Assembly: GCA_021201295.1 (NCBI GenBank)
Contig: JAJQFE010000022.1
Location: 1 to 64,000 of the forward strand
Source of the DNA: Tannerellaceae bacterium
GTDB taxonomy: Bacteria > Bacteroidota > Bacteroidia > Bacteroidales > Tannerellaceae
Length of the DNA: 64,000 nt
Direction: 5' to 3'
Position numbers and translations under genes: made by a program. How positions within the stretch are numbered: position 1 is the first letter of the stretch; the number at the start of each line of letters is the position of its first letter. The notes beneath the pieces are model-generated. The model was not told the origin of the DNA, ran no database searches, and worked only from the letters and a program-made list of their open reading frames with translations. Positions 1 to 8,912 of the stretch are shown here, piece after piece.

Positions 1-126
1 CCTTATATACTTATTAAGGTCGGCTAATAAGTATATTAAGCAGGATTAATAAGTATATTAAGTAAGACTAATAAGTATATTAATGTCGGCTAATAAGTAT
101 ATTAGATAAGACTAATAAGTATATTA
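1..126. repeat. 22-bp-period array of a 14-bp dyad (array A)
   Basis: Six copies of the 14-bp dyad TAATAAGTATATTA (arms TAATA/TATTA around AGTA) begin at 3, 25, 47, 69, 91 and 113, so the spacing is exactly 22 bp throughout. The 8-bp spacers vary in sequence. The five rightmost copies are identical and read AGTA on the plus strand; the leftmost is inverted (TACT) with one mismatch. The array lies just past the 3' end of the GH31 gene. Two helical turns per unit would put all the dyads on one DNA face, which suits binding by an oligomerising dimeric protein; that role is inferred. The same architecture recurs, mirrored, at 28042-28165. Confidence 0.9.
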
Positions 127-194
127 GGTAACAGAAACAATTTACTCCTTTGACTCCTTTGACTCCTGATGATAAGTTCCGGAAATAAACATAC

Positions 195-3025
195 TCAGAA
201 ATAGGTAAGGACAATCTTTTCTCCTGTGTAAGTAACCGTTTTCGTAGTTACCTGCTGATCCTCTATCAAACGAATGGTAAACGTCCTTTCTTTCAACATA
301 CCGGGGAAAGAGCCGCTACGGGCATAGATCGTCAGGGTACGGTTTTCTTCTTCCCATATAAAAGGAATGTTTGAAAAAGTCCCTTTTTCGTAATTGAAGC
401 TATCGCCTTCATCTTCATACAGGTTAAAATGACCGCTTGCTCCGGTGTAAATAGTGATCGTCAGCTGGTCAGGCTTCTTTTCACCTATATATTGCATGGT
501 TTCCCCCATGGGCAGGATAGAACCGCCTTTGACCAGGATAGGAATATGCGTTAACGGAGCTTCCCGATGGATGGTTTGTCCACCGGAAAACTTTTCGTTT
601 GTCCGGAAATCGTACCAGACACTTCTTTCCGGAAGATACACCGGACGGGAACGAACGCCTGCTTCGAGGACCGGACAGATCATCATGGCCGGACCGAACA
701 TATATTGATCATAAATAGGGTGTACCTGGGTGTCTGTCCTAAAATCCATGAGTAGGGGACGCATCACGGTATATCCCTGATGCGTGACCATACCTGCCAG
801 GGAATAGATATAAGGGTGTAACTGGTACCGTAGTTCGTTGTATGCTTTCTGAATCTGATAGGATTCATCTCCCATGATCCACATTTCCCGGCGCGGACCA
901 CAACCATGGGTGCGCATCACAGGGCAGAAGGTGCCCCATTGGAACCAACGGGTGTACAGTTCCCTGTAGCCTTCTTCCCGGGTTTCCTGTGGCCAGTTAG
1001 TGGTGTTGATAAAGAAGCTGCCGATGTCCGTTGTCCAGTAAGGTAAACCGGAAAGAGCAAAGTTCAGACCACATTTCACCTGCTTCCTGAAGACATCCCA
1101 GGTCCCGGCAATATCCCCTGTCCACATCACTGTTCCATACGCCTGCTGTCCGGCAAAAGCTGAACGGGCCAGGATGGCTACCCATTTATCCGGATGGGTG
1201 GCACGCTGGCCTTCATATATTCCTTTGGTTTGCATCAGTGAGAAGGCATTCAGGTAGCGGGCTCCGCTTCCGAGGTTATTATCCATCACCTCCTTATACA
1301 GGAACAGATCTGCCGGAGTAGAGATTTCCGGTTCGGAAGCATCCAGCCACTAGGCATCTACTCCTTTGCTGTAGAGGTAGCGGTTCATCTGGTCCCAATA
1401 GACCTGACGGCCTTCCCGGCTAAACGGGTTATAATACCAGGTGCCTTTATCAGTCCAGAAACTACAGTTATTATACCGGAATAGTAATCCTTTATCCATC
1501 AACTCTTTCCAGTTTTCACTGCCTTGCTGGAACATCCCCCACACAGAGATCATGTATCTGACGTGGTTGCGGTGTGCTTCTGCGATCATCGCTTCCGGGT
1601 CCGGATATCTTTTTTCATCAAACTGGTGGGAGCCCCACGGATAGGGAACCCAATAATTTAAATCCTGTACCAGTCATCCAGTGGTATCTTTCTTTTGCGG
1701 AACTCCCGGATCAGGTCCAGGTAGTCATCCTGTGACTGAATATCGATATGGGAATGCCAGTAACCATATGCCCAGGCAAGTAGCATAGGCGCTGTTCCGG
1801 TCAGCCAGCGATAGCCACGGATCACTTCATCCGGCTCCGGCCCATAAATAAAATAGTAATCAATTCCGTCTCCCACTTCCGACCCCATAGAGATGCCGTC
1901 GTAACTTTCCTGAGCGGGTGGAGACCAGCGGAGTTGTACGGCTCCGTTCCCGGGTTCATGAACCGGGTCATCCAGTGATTTTTACCATTCGTACCGGATC
2001 TTATACCGTTTATTTCCTTTCAGCTCCATAGACCCTTTGAGGTAGAGATCCGATGATCCGTAGCCATCGACCAGGAGTTGCTCATCCACCCACAGACGGA
2101 CATTGTGGGTCGTGAAGGTATTAAAGGTATAACGTCCCGGATGGAGTGTTTGCACCTCTCCTTCCCAGCGAACCGTGTAATGATCCGGATCAATCTCCGG
2201 ATGTAGCGGTTTGGAGGACCATCCGGGATCAGTAGTGAAGGTGTTATCCTGCTGTGGACCGAATGTTTTGAAGTCAAAGTTGATGACAGAGTCCCGGCGC
2301 ATGATCTTAATTTCATCAAAATCGCTCCCGTTGTAGTAAGATCCGGTGAGGGCACCTTGTACTCCCTCCTGGTCAAATAACAGCTCTGGAGGAATGAAGT
2401 CCTGCGTAACCGGAAAACCAAATTTTGAATGGGAGTAATTATCCCACAGAATCCCACATCCACGGCTGGAGGTGAAAAAAGGAACGGCTATCTCCCAGTT
2501 TTCCTGCCACAGGTCTATGTCTGCTCCCCGTAAATTATAAAGGTCATTCTGGTGATGACCTAACCCATGGATCACTTCATCTGCAGGAGAACTCCATTGT
2601 TGCCGTACACTCCAGGTATTTTCTCCGCCGATCGTTACTTTTTTCGGTGTTTTGCCCTGGCTTTCCCTTTCCTGCAGGATCAATCTGTCTTCTTTATCCA
2701 GAAACCGGATATGCCCTGTTTTCGGATCTGTTTTGACAGTGATTTTCTCAGTCGATAGTTCCAGATACGAGCCCTTTTCCCGGAGAGTGAACTCCGGAAT
2801 ATAGGTTTCGTCAGGTGGAATGATCAGACTGGTTCGTGTAGAAAAGGTATCTACCGGAGAAACGGTTACCCGTACGATCCGGTCATTTACAACCTGCAGT
2901 CTCATTTTTCCTTCCGGCACATCCATGATTACTCCATCGGGAAGAGGAGCATACGAAGGATGTTGACAGGAAATGAAAGAAACAAAGAGTAAGCATGGTA
3001 GTAGAATTAACCTGTGTTTTTTCAT
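195..3025 (-). pseudogene. GH31 alpha-xylosidase-like lipoprotein with PA14 insert, interrupted
   Basis: The reading frame begins with a lipoprotein signal (LLFVSFISC, cysteine about residue 20). An N-terminal GH31 beta domain follows, then a PA14-like insert (about residues 225-345, ending KRYKIRYEW), the (beta/alpha)8 barrel with the nucleophile region WLDASEPE, the later YWTTDIGSFF segment, and C-terminal beta domains. This order resembles the PA14-containing alpha-xylosidases of Bacteroides xyloglucan loci. The gene is broken three times: TAA at 1982-1984 where EWYKS is expected, a missing base near 1670 (LDDWVQDLNYW is restored by adding one), and TAG at 1350-1352 directly before WLDASEP, where family members usually have WW or FW. 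No SusC/D pair adjoins it here. GH31 identity is secure; xylosidase specificity is less so. Confidence 0.85.
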
Positions 3026-3450
3026 GGTTATATGCTGTTTGATGTAAAATCCTACCGACGAATATAGCAGTTACCTATGGAATAAGAATAGGGAGCAGAG
3101 TAACTTGAGACCACGTCTTTAAGGATGGTTACATAGCTGTAAACAGGAGAAAATGTAAAACGGCAACTAACGGATTGACAGGGAAGAGGTACACAGATGA
3201 CACAGGATGAATATAGTGAATGTTTTGTACAATAACAGACATAGCGTATATTTTATATCATTAATCACTGCACGTCTGATCATCCGGGAACAGATAGGAA
3301 ACAGGTCATTTCTGCCAGGGTGGGGAAGGTTTCCTTATTTAGATATTCTCATGGGAGTAATGATATAGTTTATTTCCCTGCAAAAGTAACAATTGTTTTT
3401 CGTATGACCAAAATATAAATTTTCTATCTTTGTCGCACGCAAACAACCTG
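3026..3450. promoter_or_regulatory. Divergent intergenic region with Bacteroidetes -7 boxes
   Basis: This gap separates the minus-strand GH31 gene from the plus-strand TPR gene. A plus-strand -7 box TATCTTTG lies at 3425-3432, about 20 bp before the start codon, so the TPR gene mRNA would have a very short leader. A minus-strand TACTTTTG lies at 3381-3388 and could serve the GH31 gene through a leader of about 350 bases. No convincing -33 element was found for either box. No gene is visible in the gap. Confidence 0.45.
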
Positions 3451-5178
3451 ATGACAATGAAACGAATCGCTCTACTTCTATGGATCTGCTGCTTTAGCCT
3501 GCCTATTACAGCACAAAAAAATATGCCGAAATGGATGGATAAAGCCAGAAAAGCAGTCGTTCTGATCACTACGTATGATAAAGATAACCGGAAAATCACT
3601 TCCGGAAACGGTTTCCTGATCTCTGAAACAGGGGAGGTCCTGTCAGCTTATACTGTATTCAAAGGAGCCAGCCGGGCAACGGTTACCGATACGGAAGGAA
3701 AAACATATCCTGTTACAAGGATCGTAGGTGCGGATGAACTGTATGATGTGATCCGTTTCCACATTTCTGTTCCGAAGAAAATGCCTTTCCTCCCTTTGGT
3801 AACGGCTACCGTTCCGGTAGGCCGGACCGCTTACCTGCTTCCCTATTCCACAGAGAAGCAGGTCTCTTTCAGACAGGGAGAGGTGTTGGAAGCCACTAAA
3901 CTGAAAGAGAATTACAGCTATTACAAACTGGGGTTCCCGTTGGAGTCTGCGCAGGCAAATACTCCGGTCGTGCTGGAAACGGGAGAAGTGTTCGGGCTCG
4001 CCCAGGAAGATGCGTCCGGTAAAAATGAGGTCTCTTATGCTGTTTCTGCGGCCTATATAAATAGTTTGCAGGTCACTTCAACGGATGCGCTGAATAGTGT
4101 TTATCATGAGATCGAGATTAAAAAAGCCTGGCCTTCCAACCTCGAAGATGCAGCTATTTCGCTATTCCTGATGGGCAATCAGCAGGATGCAAAGACCTAT
4201 CTGGAGACATTGAACGATTTTATTGATACTTTTCCAAATGCGGCGGATGGTTACCAGAACCGGGCCTCCCATGTGGTCACTTTCCGGGCTGCTTTGGCAA
4301 CGACCCCGGAAGAACAGAAGAGATATCTGGATATGGCGATGGGAGACTACGATAAAGCTGCTCAATTCAGCCAGCAAAAAGGAGAGGTCTTTTATAACCA
4401 GGCGAAGGCGATCTATGCGGTAGCGGTGGAAGATAGTACCCTGAATGATCCAAACTGGACCGTTGAAAATGCAGTCGCTACCCTGGAAAAAGCCATTGCG
4501 ATGGATGACCTGCCTGTCTATCGCCAGTTGCAGGGAGATATCTTTTTCTTTGAAGGAGATTATGAACGGGCATTCCAGAGTTATCAGATGGTCAATGAAA
4601 GTGAGCTGGCCACAGCTTCCTCTTATTATCTGGCTGCGAAAGCAAAAGAGAATCTGCCGGGAGCCAATATCTATGAGATCATTGAATGGTTGGATAAAGC
4701 GATTGACCGGGCTGGCATGACCAGTGAAGGGGCTGCGTATGTCCTGGAGCGGATAGATAAAAGACAATACCTGAATCAATACACAGAAATGGTAGCCGAT
4801 TATGATCTCTATTACAGGCTCGTGCATGGCCAGGTAAACGCTTCTTTCTATTTCTACCGGGAACAGGCTAAATTCCGGACCGGTGATATGGAAGGAGCCC
4901 TGGCTGATATTCAGCAGGCTATCCGGATGGAACATGACAATCCGGATTATTATGCCGAAGAAGCAGCAATATATACCCGTCTGGAAGCGTATGAAAAAGC
5001 ATTGGAAAGCGTTCAGCAGGCCCTGGATTTAGCTCCGGATTTTAGCGCCTGCTACCGGATACGGGGAGTTTGCCATATCCGGCAGGACAAAAAGAACGAA
5101 GCCTGTGAGGCATTTGCTAAAGCAAAAGAACTGGGAGATCCGTTAGTGGATCGTCTGATCAAAGAACATTGTCAGTAA
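3451..5178 (+). CDS. Trypsin-fold (probably inactive) periplasmic protein with TPR repeats
   Basis: The protein has about 575 residues. A signal peptide (IALLLWICCFSLPITAQ) is followed by a trypsin-like region (about residues 25-210: SGNGFLISETGEVLSAY, ELYDVIRF) and then many TPR-type helical repeats to the C-terminus (for example YYAEEAAIYTRLEAYEKALE). The place where S1 proteases carry the catalytic His reads SAYTVF, and where GDSGSP is expected it reads SAQANTPV. The triad therefore seems lost and a scaffold or binding role is likely. ATG 3451 or ATG 3457 could be the start; the longer upstream extension overlaps the -7 box and is unlikely. Exact function is unknown. Confidence 0.8.
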   Translation: MTMKRIALLLWICCFSLPITAQKNMPKWMDKARKAVVLITTYDKDNRKITSGNGFLISETGEVLSAYTVFKGASRATVTDTEGKTYPVTRIVGADELYDVIRFHISVPKKMPFLPLVTATVPVGRTAYLLPYSTEKQVSFRQGEVLEATKLKENYSYYKLGFPLESAQANTPVVLETGEVFGLAQEDASGKNEVSYAVSAAYINSLQVTSTDALNSVYHEIEIKKAWPSNLEDAAISLFLMGNQQDAKTYLETLNDFIDTFPNAADGYQNRASHVVTFRAALATTPEEQKRYLDMAMGDYDKAAQFSQQKGEVFYNQAKAIYAVAVEDSTLNDPNWTVENAVATLEKAIAMDDLPVYRQLQGDIFFFEGDYERAFQSYQMVNESELATASSYYLAAKAKENLPGANIYEIIEWLDKAIDRAGMTSEGAAYVLERIDKRQYLNQYTEMVADYDLYYRLVHGQVNASFYFYREQAKFRTGDMEGALADIQQAIRMEHDNPDYYAEEAAIYTRLEAYEKALESVQQALDLAPDFSACYRIRGVCHIRQDKKNEACEAFAKAKELGDPLVDRLIKEHCQ

Positions 5179-5217
5179 CTAACTGTTTTAATGGAATAAA
5201 AAGAATAAAGTACGATT

Positions 5218-5615
5218 ATGATCAATAAAATCAAATATAGCCTATGGTTGAGTTTTCTGGCCATCACTATGCAGGCTAATCCGGTAAAGTTATATGGAAT
5301 TCTTTGTCAGAAGTTAAAAAACAGGTAAACGGGAAATGGGAACTGGTGGGTGCCCAAAACTTCGAAGAAGAGTTAGAATATGAAGGAACATACATCACCT
5401 TTGCCGGAGATAACTATGTCTGGACAGAAGCAGGAGAAAGTGAGGAGGGAGCATTAAACTAGCGGAAGGAAGATTCCGGAGAAGGATATGAAGCCTGGCT
5501 GATGGACGTCTTCTACGAAGAAAACCCATCCTATCCCTTAGAGACCCGGGGCGACACCTTATCCATTCAGGACTTCACCGAATTCGGCTACAAATACCTC
5601 CTGATCCGGAGATAA
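5218..5615 (+). pseudogene. Lipocalin-like small secreted protein, interrupted
   Basis: An N-terminal hydrophobic segment (IKYSLWLSFLAITMQA) runs into a frameshift near 5282. In the next frame the sequence continues with VNGKWELVGAQNF and ITFAGDNYVWTEAG, a pattern like the short lipocalin-type domains of Bacteroidetes secreted proteins. A second lesion, TAG at 5460-5462 (ALN*RKEDSGEGYEAW), interrupts the frame before it ends with FTEFGYKYLLIRR and TAA. It follows the TPR gene by 39 bp and may have been co-transcribed with it. The family assignment is tentative; the double interruption is read directly from the sequence. Confidence 0.6.
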
Positions 5616-5618
5616 CTT

Positions 5619-5778
5619 CCCGCTTAAGAGGGGCAGGAGGTGTGTCACGAAAAAAAGACATAGGAATTACAAATGTCCTTTTCCGTGATCACCCCAATGG
5701 AGTCTAAAAGACTAAAAACCTGCTGTAATTCCTGTATTTTTGAGTTTGTAACACACCCCTAACCCCTCTCAAGAGGGG
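5619..5778. repeat. Inverted-repeat element, left copy, flanking the DUF559 gene
   Basis: This 160-bp imperfect palindrome has outer ends built on CTTAAGAGGGG (5623-5633) and CCCCTCTCAAGAGGGG (5763-5778). Inside these, AGGAGGTGTGTCAC (5635-5648) pairs with GTAACACACCCCT (5748-5760), and GGAATTAC (5663-5670) pairs with GTAATTCC (5725-5732). It ends 17 bp before the DUF559 start codon. A second copy with the same internal order overlaps the end of that gene. Confidence 0.85.
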
Positions 5779-5795
5779 AACTAAAACCAAAACCT

Positions 5796-6164
5796 ATGCG
5801 AATATATTATGAAAAATATTTAAAAAAGATCGCATCTGATCTTCGCAAAGATAGTACGTGCTCAGAGAAAAAACTCTGGCAATATTTAAAAGGGAATCAA
5901 TTGGGTTTCCGTTTCATTCGTCAGAAACCTATCGGGAAATATATCGTAGATTTTTATTGTAAAGAAAAGAAACTGGCTATCGAGTTGGATGGTTTGTCGC
6001 ATATTCATGAGGAAGTTTTGGAAAAAGACAGAATCAAGGAACAATACTTATATAATGTCGGTATTCAAACTCTCCGTTTTACAGATAAAGAAGTGGACGA
6101 ACATATCGAAAATGTCCTTTTAACAATAAGACAGTATCTCATTTTCCCTCTTAAGAGGGGTTAG
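5796..6164 (+). CDS. DUF559 endonuclease (Vsr-like PD-(D/E)XK fold)
   Basis: This 122-residue single-domain protein has the DUF559 signature: a SEKKLWQYLK helix, FRFIRQKPIGKYIVDFYC with the presumed catalytic Asp in VDF, then KLAIELDGLSHIHE with the Glu/Asp of the nuclease core, and late RFTDKEV. The family belongs to the restriction-endonuclease-like/Vsr superfamily; its cellular role is not established. Its last codons (FPLKRG and TAG) are formed by the left end of the downstream inverted-repeat copy (6146-6318), so gene and repeat behave as one unit. Low-GC codon use and isolation from its neighbours suit an acquired element. No methyltransferase or other restriction partner is nearby. Confidence 0.85.
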   Translation: MRIYYEKYLKKIASDLRKDSTCSEKKLWQYLKGNQLGFRFIRQKPIGKYIVDFYCKEKKLAIELDGLSHIHEEVLEKDRIKEQYLYNVGIQTLRFTDKEVDEHIENVLLTIRQYLIFPLKRG

Positions 6165-6318
6165 GGGTGTGTTACAAACTCAAAGATGTAGGAATTACAA
6201 TTGTTGGTTGTTATCTTCTGCCCATTGATTATTCAAAGGGATTCTTTATGAATAAGGCATTTGTAATTCTTATGTCTTTATATTTGTGACACACTCCCCC
6301 TGCCCCTCTCAAGAGGGG
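6146..6318. repeat. Inverted-repeat element, right copy, overlapping the DUF559 stop
   Basis: This 173-bp copy is related to 5619-5778. It starts CCCTCTTAAGAGGGG (6146-6160), followed by TTAGGGGTGTGTTACAAAC, and ends with the complementary GTGACACACTCCC and CCCCTCTCAAGAGGGG (to 6318). Internal GGAATTAC (6191-6198) and GTAATTCT (6263-6270) also pair. The loop sequence differs from that of the left copy, so the pair is not a recent exact duplication. The DUF559 stop codon (6162-6164) falls inside it. Confidence 0.85.
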
Positions 6319-6324
6319 AGAATG

Positions 6325-6358
6325 AAAAAGGGTTCTCCATTTCCGGAGAACCCTTTTT
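6325..6358. terminator. Bidirectional intrinsic terminator after oadB
   Basis: A perfect 9-bp stem GGGTTCTCC/GGAGAACCC encloses loop ATTTCC, with AAAAA before and TTTTT after, so it can stop transcription from either side. It sits 21 bp past the 3' end of the minus-strand oadB gene and so closes the methylmalonyl-CoA decarboxylase operon. Confidence 0.85.
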
Positions 6359-6379
6359 ACATACTGTATAAAGTAATTC

Positions 6380-7540
6380 TTATGTTAAGAATCCTAACAG
6401 GATACCTGCTGCTACTGCTGAACCGATCACACCGGATACGTTGGGGGCCATCGCATGCATCAACAGGTAGTTACTTGGATCATATTCCAATCCTACGTGC
6501 TGGGAAATACGGGCGGAGTCAGGTACAGCAGAAACCCCTGAATTACCGATCAACGGATTGATCTTATTGTCTTCTTTCAGGAACAGGTTGAAGAACTTAA
6601 CAAACAGGATACCGGCACAGGTAGCGATCACGAATGACAAAGCACCCAGACCGAAGATCTTGATAGAGTCCCATGTTAAGAACTGAGTCGCCTGTGTGGA
6701 AGCTCCTACGGTTACCCCTAATAAAATAGTAATGGTGTCAACCAGCGGACCGCGGGCAGTTTCTGCCAGACGGCGGGTCACACCACTTTCTTTCAATAAG
6801 TTTCCGAAGAATAACATCCCTAACAGAGGAAGACCGGAAGGCACGAGGAAACAGGTTAACAGCATCCCTACGATCGGGAAGATGATCTTTTCCGTAGAAG
6901 AAACCGCGCGGGGAGGTTTCATACGGATCACACGCTCCTTATTTGTTGTGAGTAAACGCATGAAGGGAGGCTGGATAATCGGAACCAGGGCCATGTAGGA
7001 GTAGGCCGATACCGCAATGGCTCCCATCAGGTTAGGGGCCAGTTTGGAAGAAAGAAAGATTGCTGTAGGGCCATCTGCACCACCGATAATACCGATAGCA
7101 CCGGCCTGGTTAGGTTCAAAGCCCATTTGCAGTGCAATGATGTAAGCTCCGAAAATACCGAACTGTGCTGCCGCACCGATCAACATCAGCTTTGGGTTAG
7201 AGATCAAAGCGGAGAAGTCTGTCATAGCTCCGATTCCCAGGAAGATCAGCGGTGGGTACCACCCCTGGCTTACGCCCTGGTAAAGGATGTTGAGTACGGA
7301 TCCCTCTTCATAAATACCGATATTCAGTCCTGCATCTTTGAAAGGAATATTTCCGATCAGCATACCGAAACCGATAGGGATCAAAAGCATAGGTTCAAAC
7401 TCGTATCTGATAGCCAGGTAAATAAAGATTAACCCGATGACTATCATAGCCAGGTGTCCCCATGTCGCGTTGTAGAGTCCTGTATAGGTATAGAACAACT
7501 GCAGGTTGTCACCTAAAAATGATAAAAAACTTCCTAGCAT
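6380..7540 (-). CDS. oadB: Sodium-pump decarboxylase beta subunit
   Basis: A 386-residue polytopic membrane protein of the OadB/GcdB/MmdB family. These subunits receive carboxybiotin from the biotin carrier, decarboxylate it and couple this to outward sodium transport. Family landmarks include GGADGPTAIFLSSKLAP, which lies in the conserved region around the sodium-binding aspartate, NPLIGNSGVSAVPDSAR near the C-terminus, and about nine hydrophobic segments. It starts 4 bp after the biotin carrier gene ends, so translation is probably coupled. It is the last gene of the operon that also carries the carrier, gamma and alpha subunits, and is closed by the terminator at 6325-6358. Substrate assignment (methylmalonyl-CoA) follows from the neighbours. 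Confidence 0.93.
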   Translation of the reverse strand: MLGSFLSFLGDNLQLFYTYTGLYNATWGHLAMIVIGLIFIYLAIRYEFEPMLLIPIGFGMLIGNIPFKDAGLNIGIYEEGSVLNILYQGVSQGWYPPLIFLGIGAMTDFSALISNPKLMLIGAAAQFGIFGAYIIALQMGFEPNQAGAIGIIGGADGPTAIFLSSKLAPNLMGAIAVSAYSYMALVPIIQPPFMRLLTTNKERVIRMKPPRAVSSTEKIIFPIVGMLLTCFLVPSGLPLLGMLFFGNLLKESGVTRRLAETARGPLVDTITILLGVTVGASTQATQFLTWDSIKIFGLGALSFVIATCAGILFVKFFNLFLKEDNKINPLIGNSGVSAVPDSARISQHVGLEYDPSNYLLMHAMAPNVSGVIGSAVAAGILLGFLT

Positions 7541-7544
7541 ACCC

Positions 7545-7970
7545 TTATCCGATTATTACGAGATCTGCACCTTCCAGTACGGAATCTCCTTTGTTTACTT
7601 TTACTTCAACAATTTTACCGTTACGGTTTGCATTGATACTGTTTTCCATTTTCATTGCTTCCAGGATCACTACAGTTTGTCCTCTTTTCACCGTGTCACC
7701 TACCTTACATTTTACGTCAAGGATGACCCCTGGCAATGGGGATTTCACCCCTCCTGCAGCAGAAGCCGGACGATTCACTACCGGAGCTCCGGTCGCTGTA
7801 GCCGGAGCCTGAGCCGGACGTTTCACCGTCACTACCTGCTTTTTGGCCGGTTTGTCCATGTGTACTTTATACGGAGTACCATTCACTTCTACTTCAGCGA
7901 TGGTATCTTCTACTTTATTCACGGTAACTACGTAATTATTACCGTTAATGGTATATTTATATTCTTTCAT
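7545..7970 (-). CDS. Biotin carboxyl carrier subunit of the decarboxylase
   Basis: The protein has 141 residues: a short N-terminal region (MKEYKYTINGNNYVVTVN), an Ala/Pro-rich linker (about residues 50-75) and a C-terminal biotinyl domain containing the biotinylation motif EAMKMEN with the modified Lys. It carries the carboxyl group from the alpha subunit to the membrane beta subunit. It lies between oadG and oadB in the operon, with 27 bp to the former and 4 bp to the latter. Length and linker are typical of the stand-alone carriers in Bacteroidales methylmalonyl-CoA decarboxylases. Confidence 0.93.
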   Translation of the reverse strand: MKEYKYTINGNNYVVTVNKVEDTIAEVEVNGTPYKVHMDKPAKKQVVTVKRPAQAPATATGAPVVNRPASAAGGVKSPLPGVILDVKCKVGDTVKRGQTVVILEAMKMENSINANRNGKIVEVKVNKGDSVLEGADLVIIG

Positions 7971-7997
7971 TGTTTTTACACTAATAATTTGTACTGA

Positions 7998-8912
7998 TTA
8001 TTTTTTAGGAGCTTCCCGTAACGTATAGATCTTGGAACTCCATGGAGAATAGTTACGGGCTACTTTGGTGATCGTAAGCACTGTGCTTTCAATATCGTGT
8101 GCATCTTCTGCTACTTCATGCAGGGCTGCACTGATGGCTGCAATGATCTCACCGGATACTTCGCCTGTACCTGCTGCAGTAGAGATATCAGGAGTTCCTG
8201 CTGCTTTCTTCGCATTTCTTTTGCTGACTTCAATAGCTGCTTTTCCGATATTTTTAAATACAATGAATAACAATAAGAGAGCGGAGAATACCACAAGCAT
8301 TGCTGTCAGGGTCATCCCTATACCCACCGGGTCATTGTTTTTCAGGTGATCTATTCTGTCATTGGAATCCAGGGTCAGGTTGTTGGTACTTGGAGTTACT
8401 CTACCCAACACTCCCCATGCTTCCCCGCCATCTACCAGGCGTCCATAGCTGATGTCCGCCCGTTGTCCGGCCGGGATCACTACCTCATCGATCAGTGTTT
8501 TTCCGTCTGCGTCAAATAAAGCAATATAGTTTTCTCTGGACGGATCCAATGTGAAATTCAGGTGGAATGTACCACGGGAAGGCTGACCGTCTGCCCAGAA
8601 TAAAATATGCTGTCCCGGTTTGATCCTGGTAAGAATATCCCCTTTGGGAATCGGATATTTTTTCAGATCATTCTTGTCATTTGTCAGATAACATCCATGG
8701 ATATCCACCGAACCGGCCGAACTGTTGTAAAGTTCGATCCAGGCATTGCGTTTACCATAATCATCCAGATAGTTATCTTCATTAATGACCAGTACTTCAT
8801 TAATTTTTATGGAGGATGCGCTTTGTGCCATTGCTTCTGCAGAGAAGAGCAATAGACAAAGTAACATGACCCCTACTTTATTTCTTATCATATCGTCATT
8901 CATTTTACGCAT
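7998..8912 (-). CDS. Lamin-tail domain/OadG gamma-subunit fusion
   Basis: A signal peptide (MLLCLLLFSAEAMA) precedes an extracytoplasmic lamin-tail-like beta domain (about residues 34-160: KINEVLVINEDNYLDDYG, NAWIELYNSSAGSVDIHGCY). One membrane segment follows (GIGMTLTAMLVVFSALLLLF, about 197-216), the hallmark of OadG-type gamma subunits. The Ala-rich cytoplasmic tail resembles the linker region that anchors the alpha and biotin subunits. Ordinary OadG proteins have only the anchor, so this is an enlarged form with a periplasmic domain. The ATG overlaps the mmdA stop (TAATG), suggesting translational coupling. The role of the lamin-tail domain in the pump is unknown. Confidence 0.85.
   Translation of the reverse strand: MRKMNDDMIRNKVGVMLLCLLLFSAEAMAQSASSIKINEVLVINEDNYLDDYGKRNAWIELYNSSAGSVDIHGCYLTNDKNDLKKYPIPKGDILTRIKPGQHILFWADGQPSRGTFHLNFTLDPSRENYIALFDADGKTLIDEVVIPAGQRADISYGRLVDGGEAWGVLGRVTPSTNNLTLDSNDRIDHLKNNDPVGIGMTLTAMLVVFSALLLLFIVFKNIGKAAIEVSKRNAKKAAGTPDISTAAGTGEVSGEIIAAISAALHEVAEDAHDIESTVLTITKVARNYSPWSSKIYTLREAPKK

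Noticed and set aside
1..126. CRISPR array
   Set aside because: Repeats are 14 bp with 8-bp spacers, far too short, one copy is inverted, and no cas gene is present.
2020..2463. 147-residue minus-strand open frame overlapping the GH31 gene
   Set aside because: The GH31 frame on the same bases has PA14 features; this one is an out-of-frame shadow.
4162..4935. 257-residue minus-strand open frame
   Set aside because: It lies wholly opposite the TPR gene, has no ribosome site and no family features; it is a shadow.
5796..6164. DUF559 gene as part of a restriction-modification system
   Set aside because: No methyltransferase or specificity gene is nearby; the repeat context fits a stand-alone element better.
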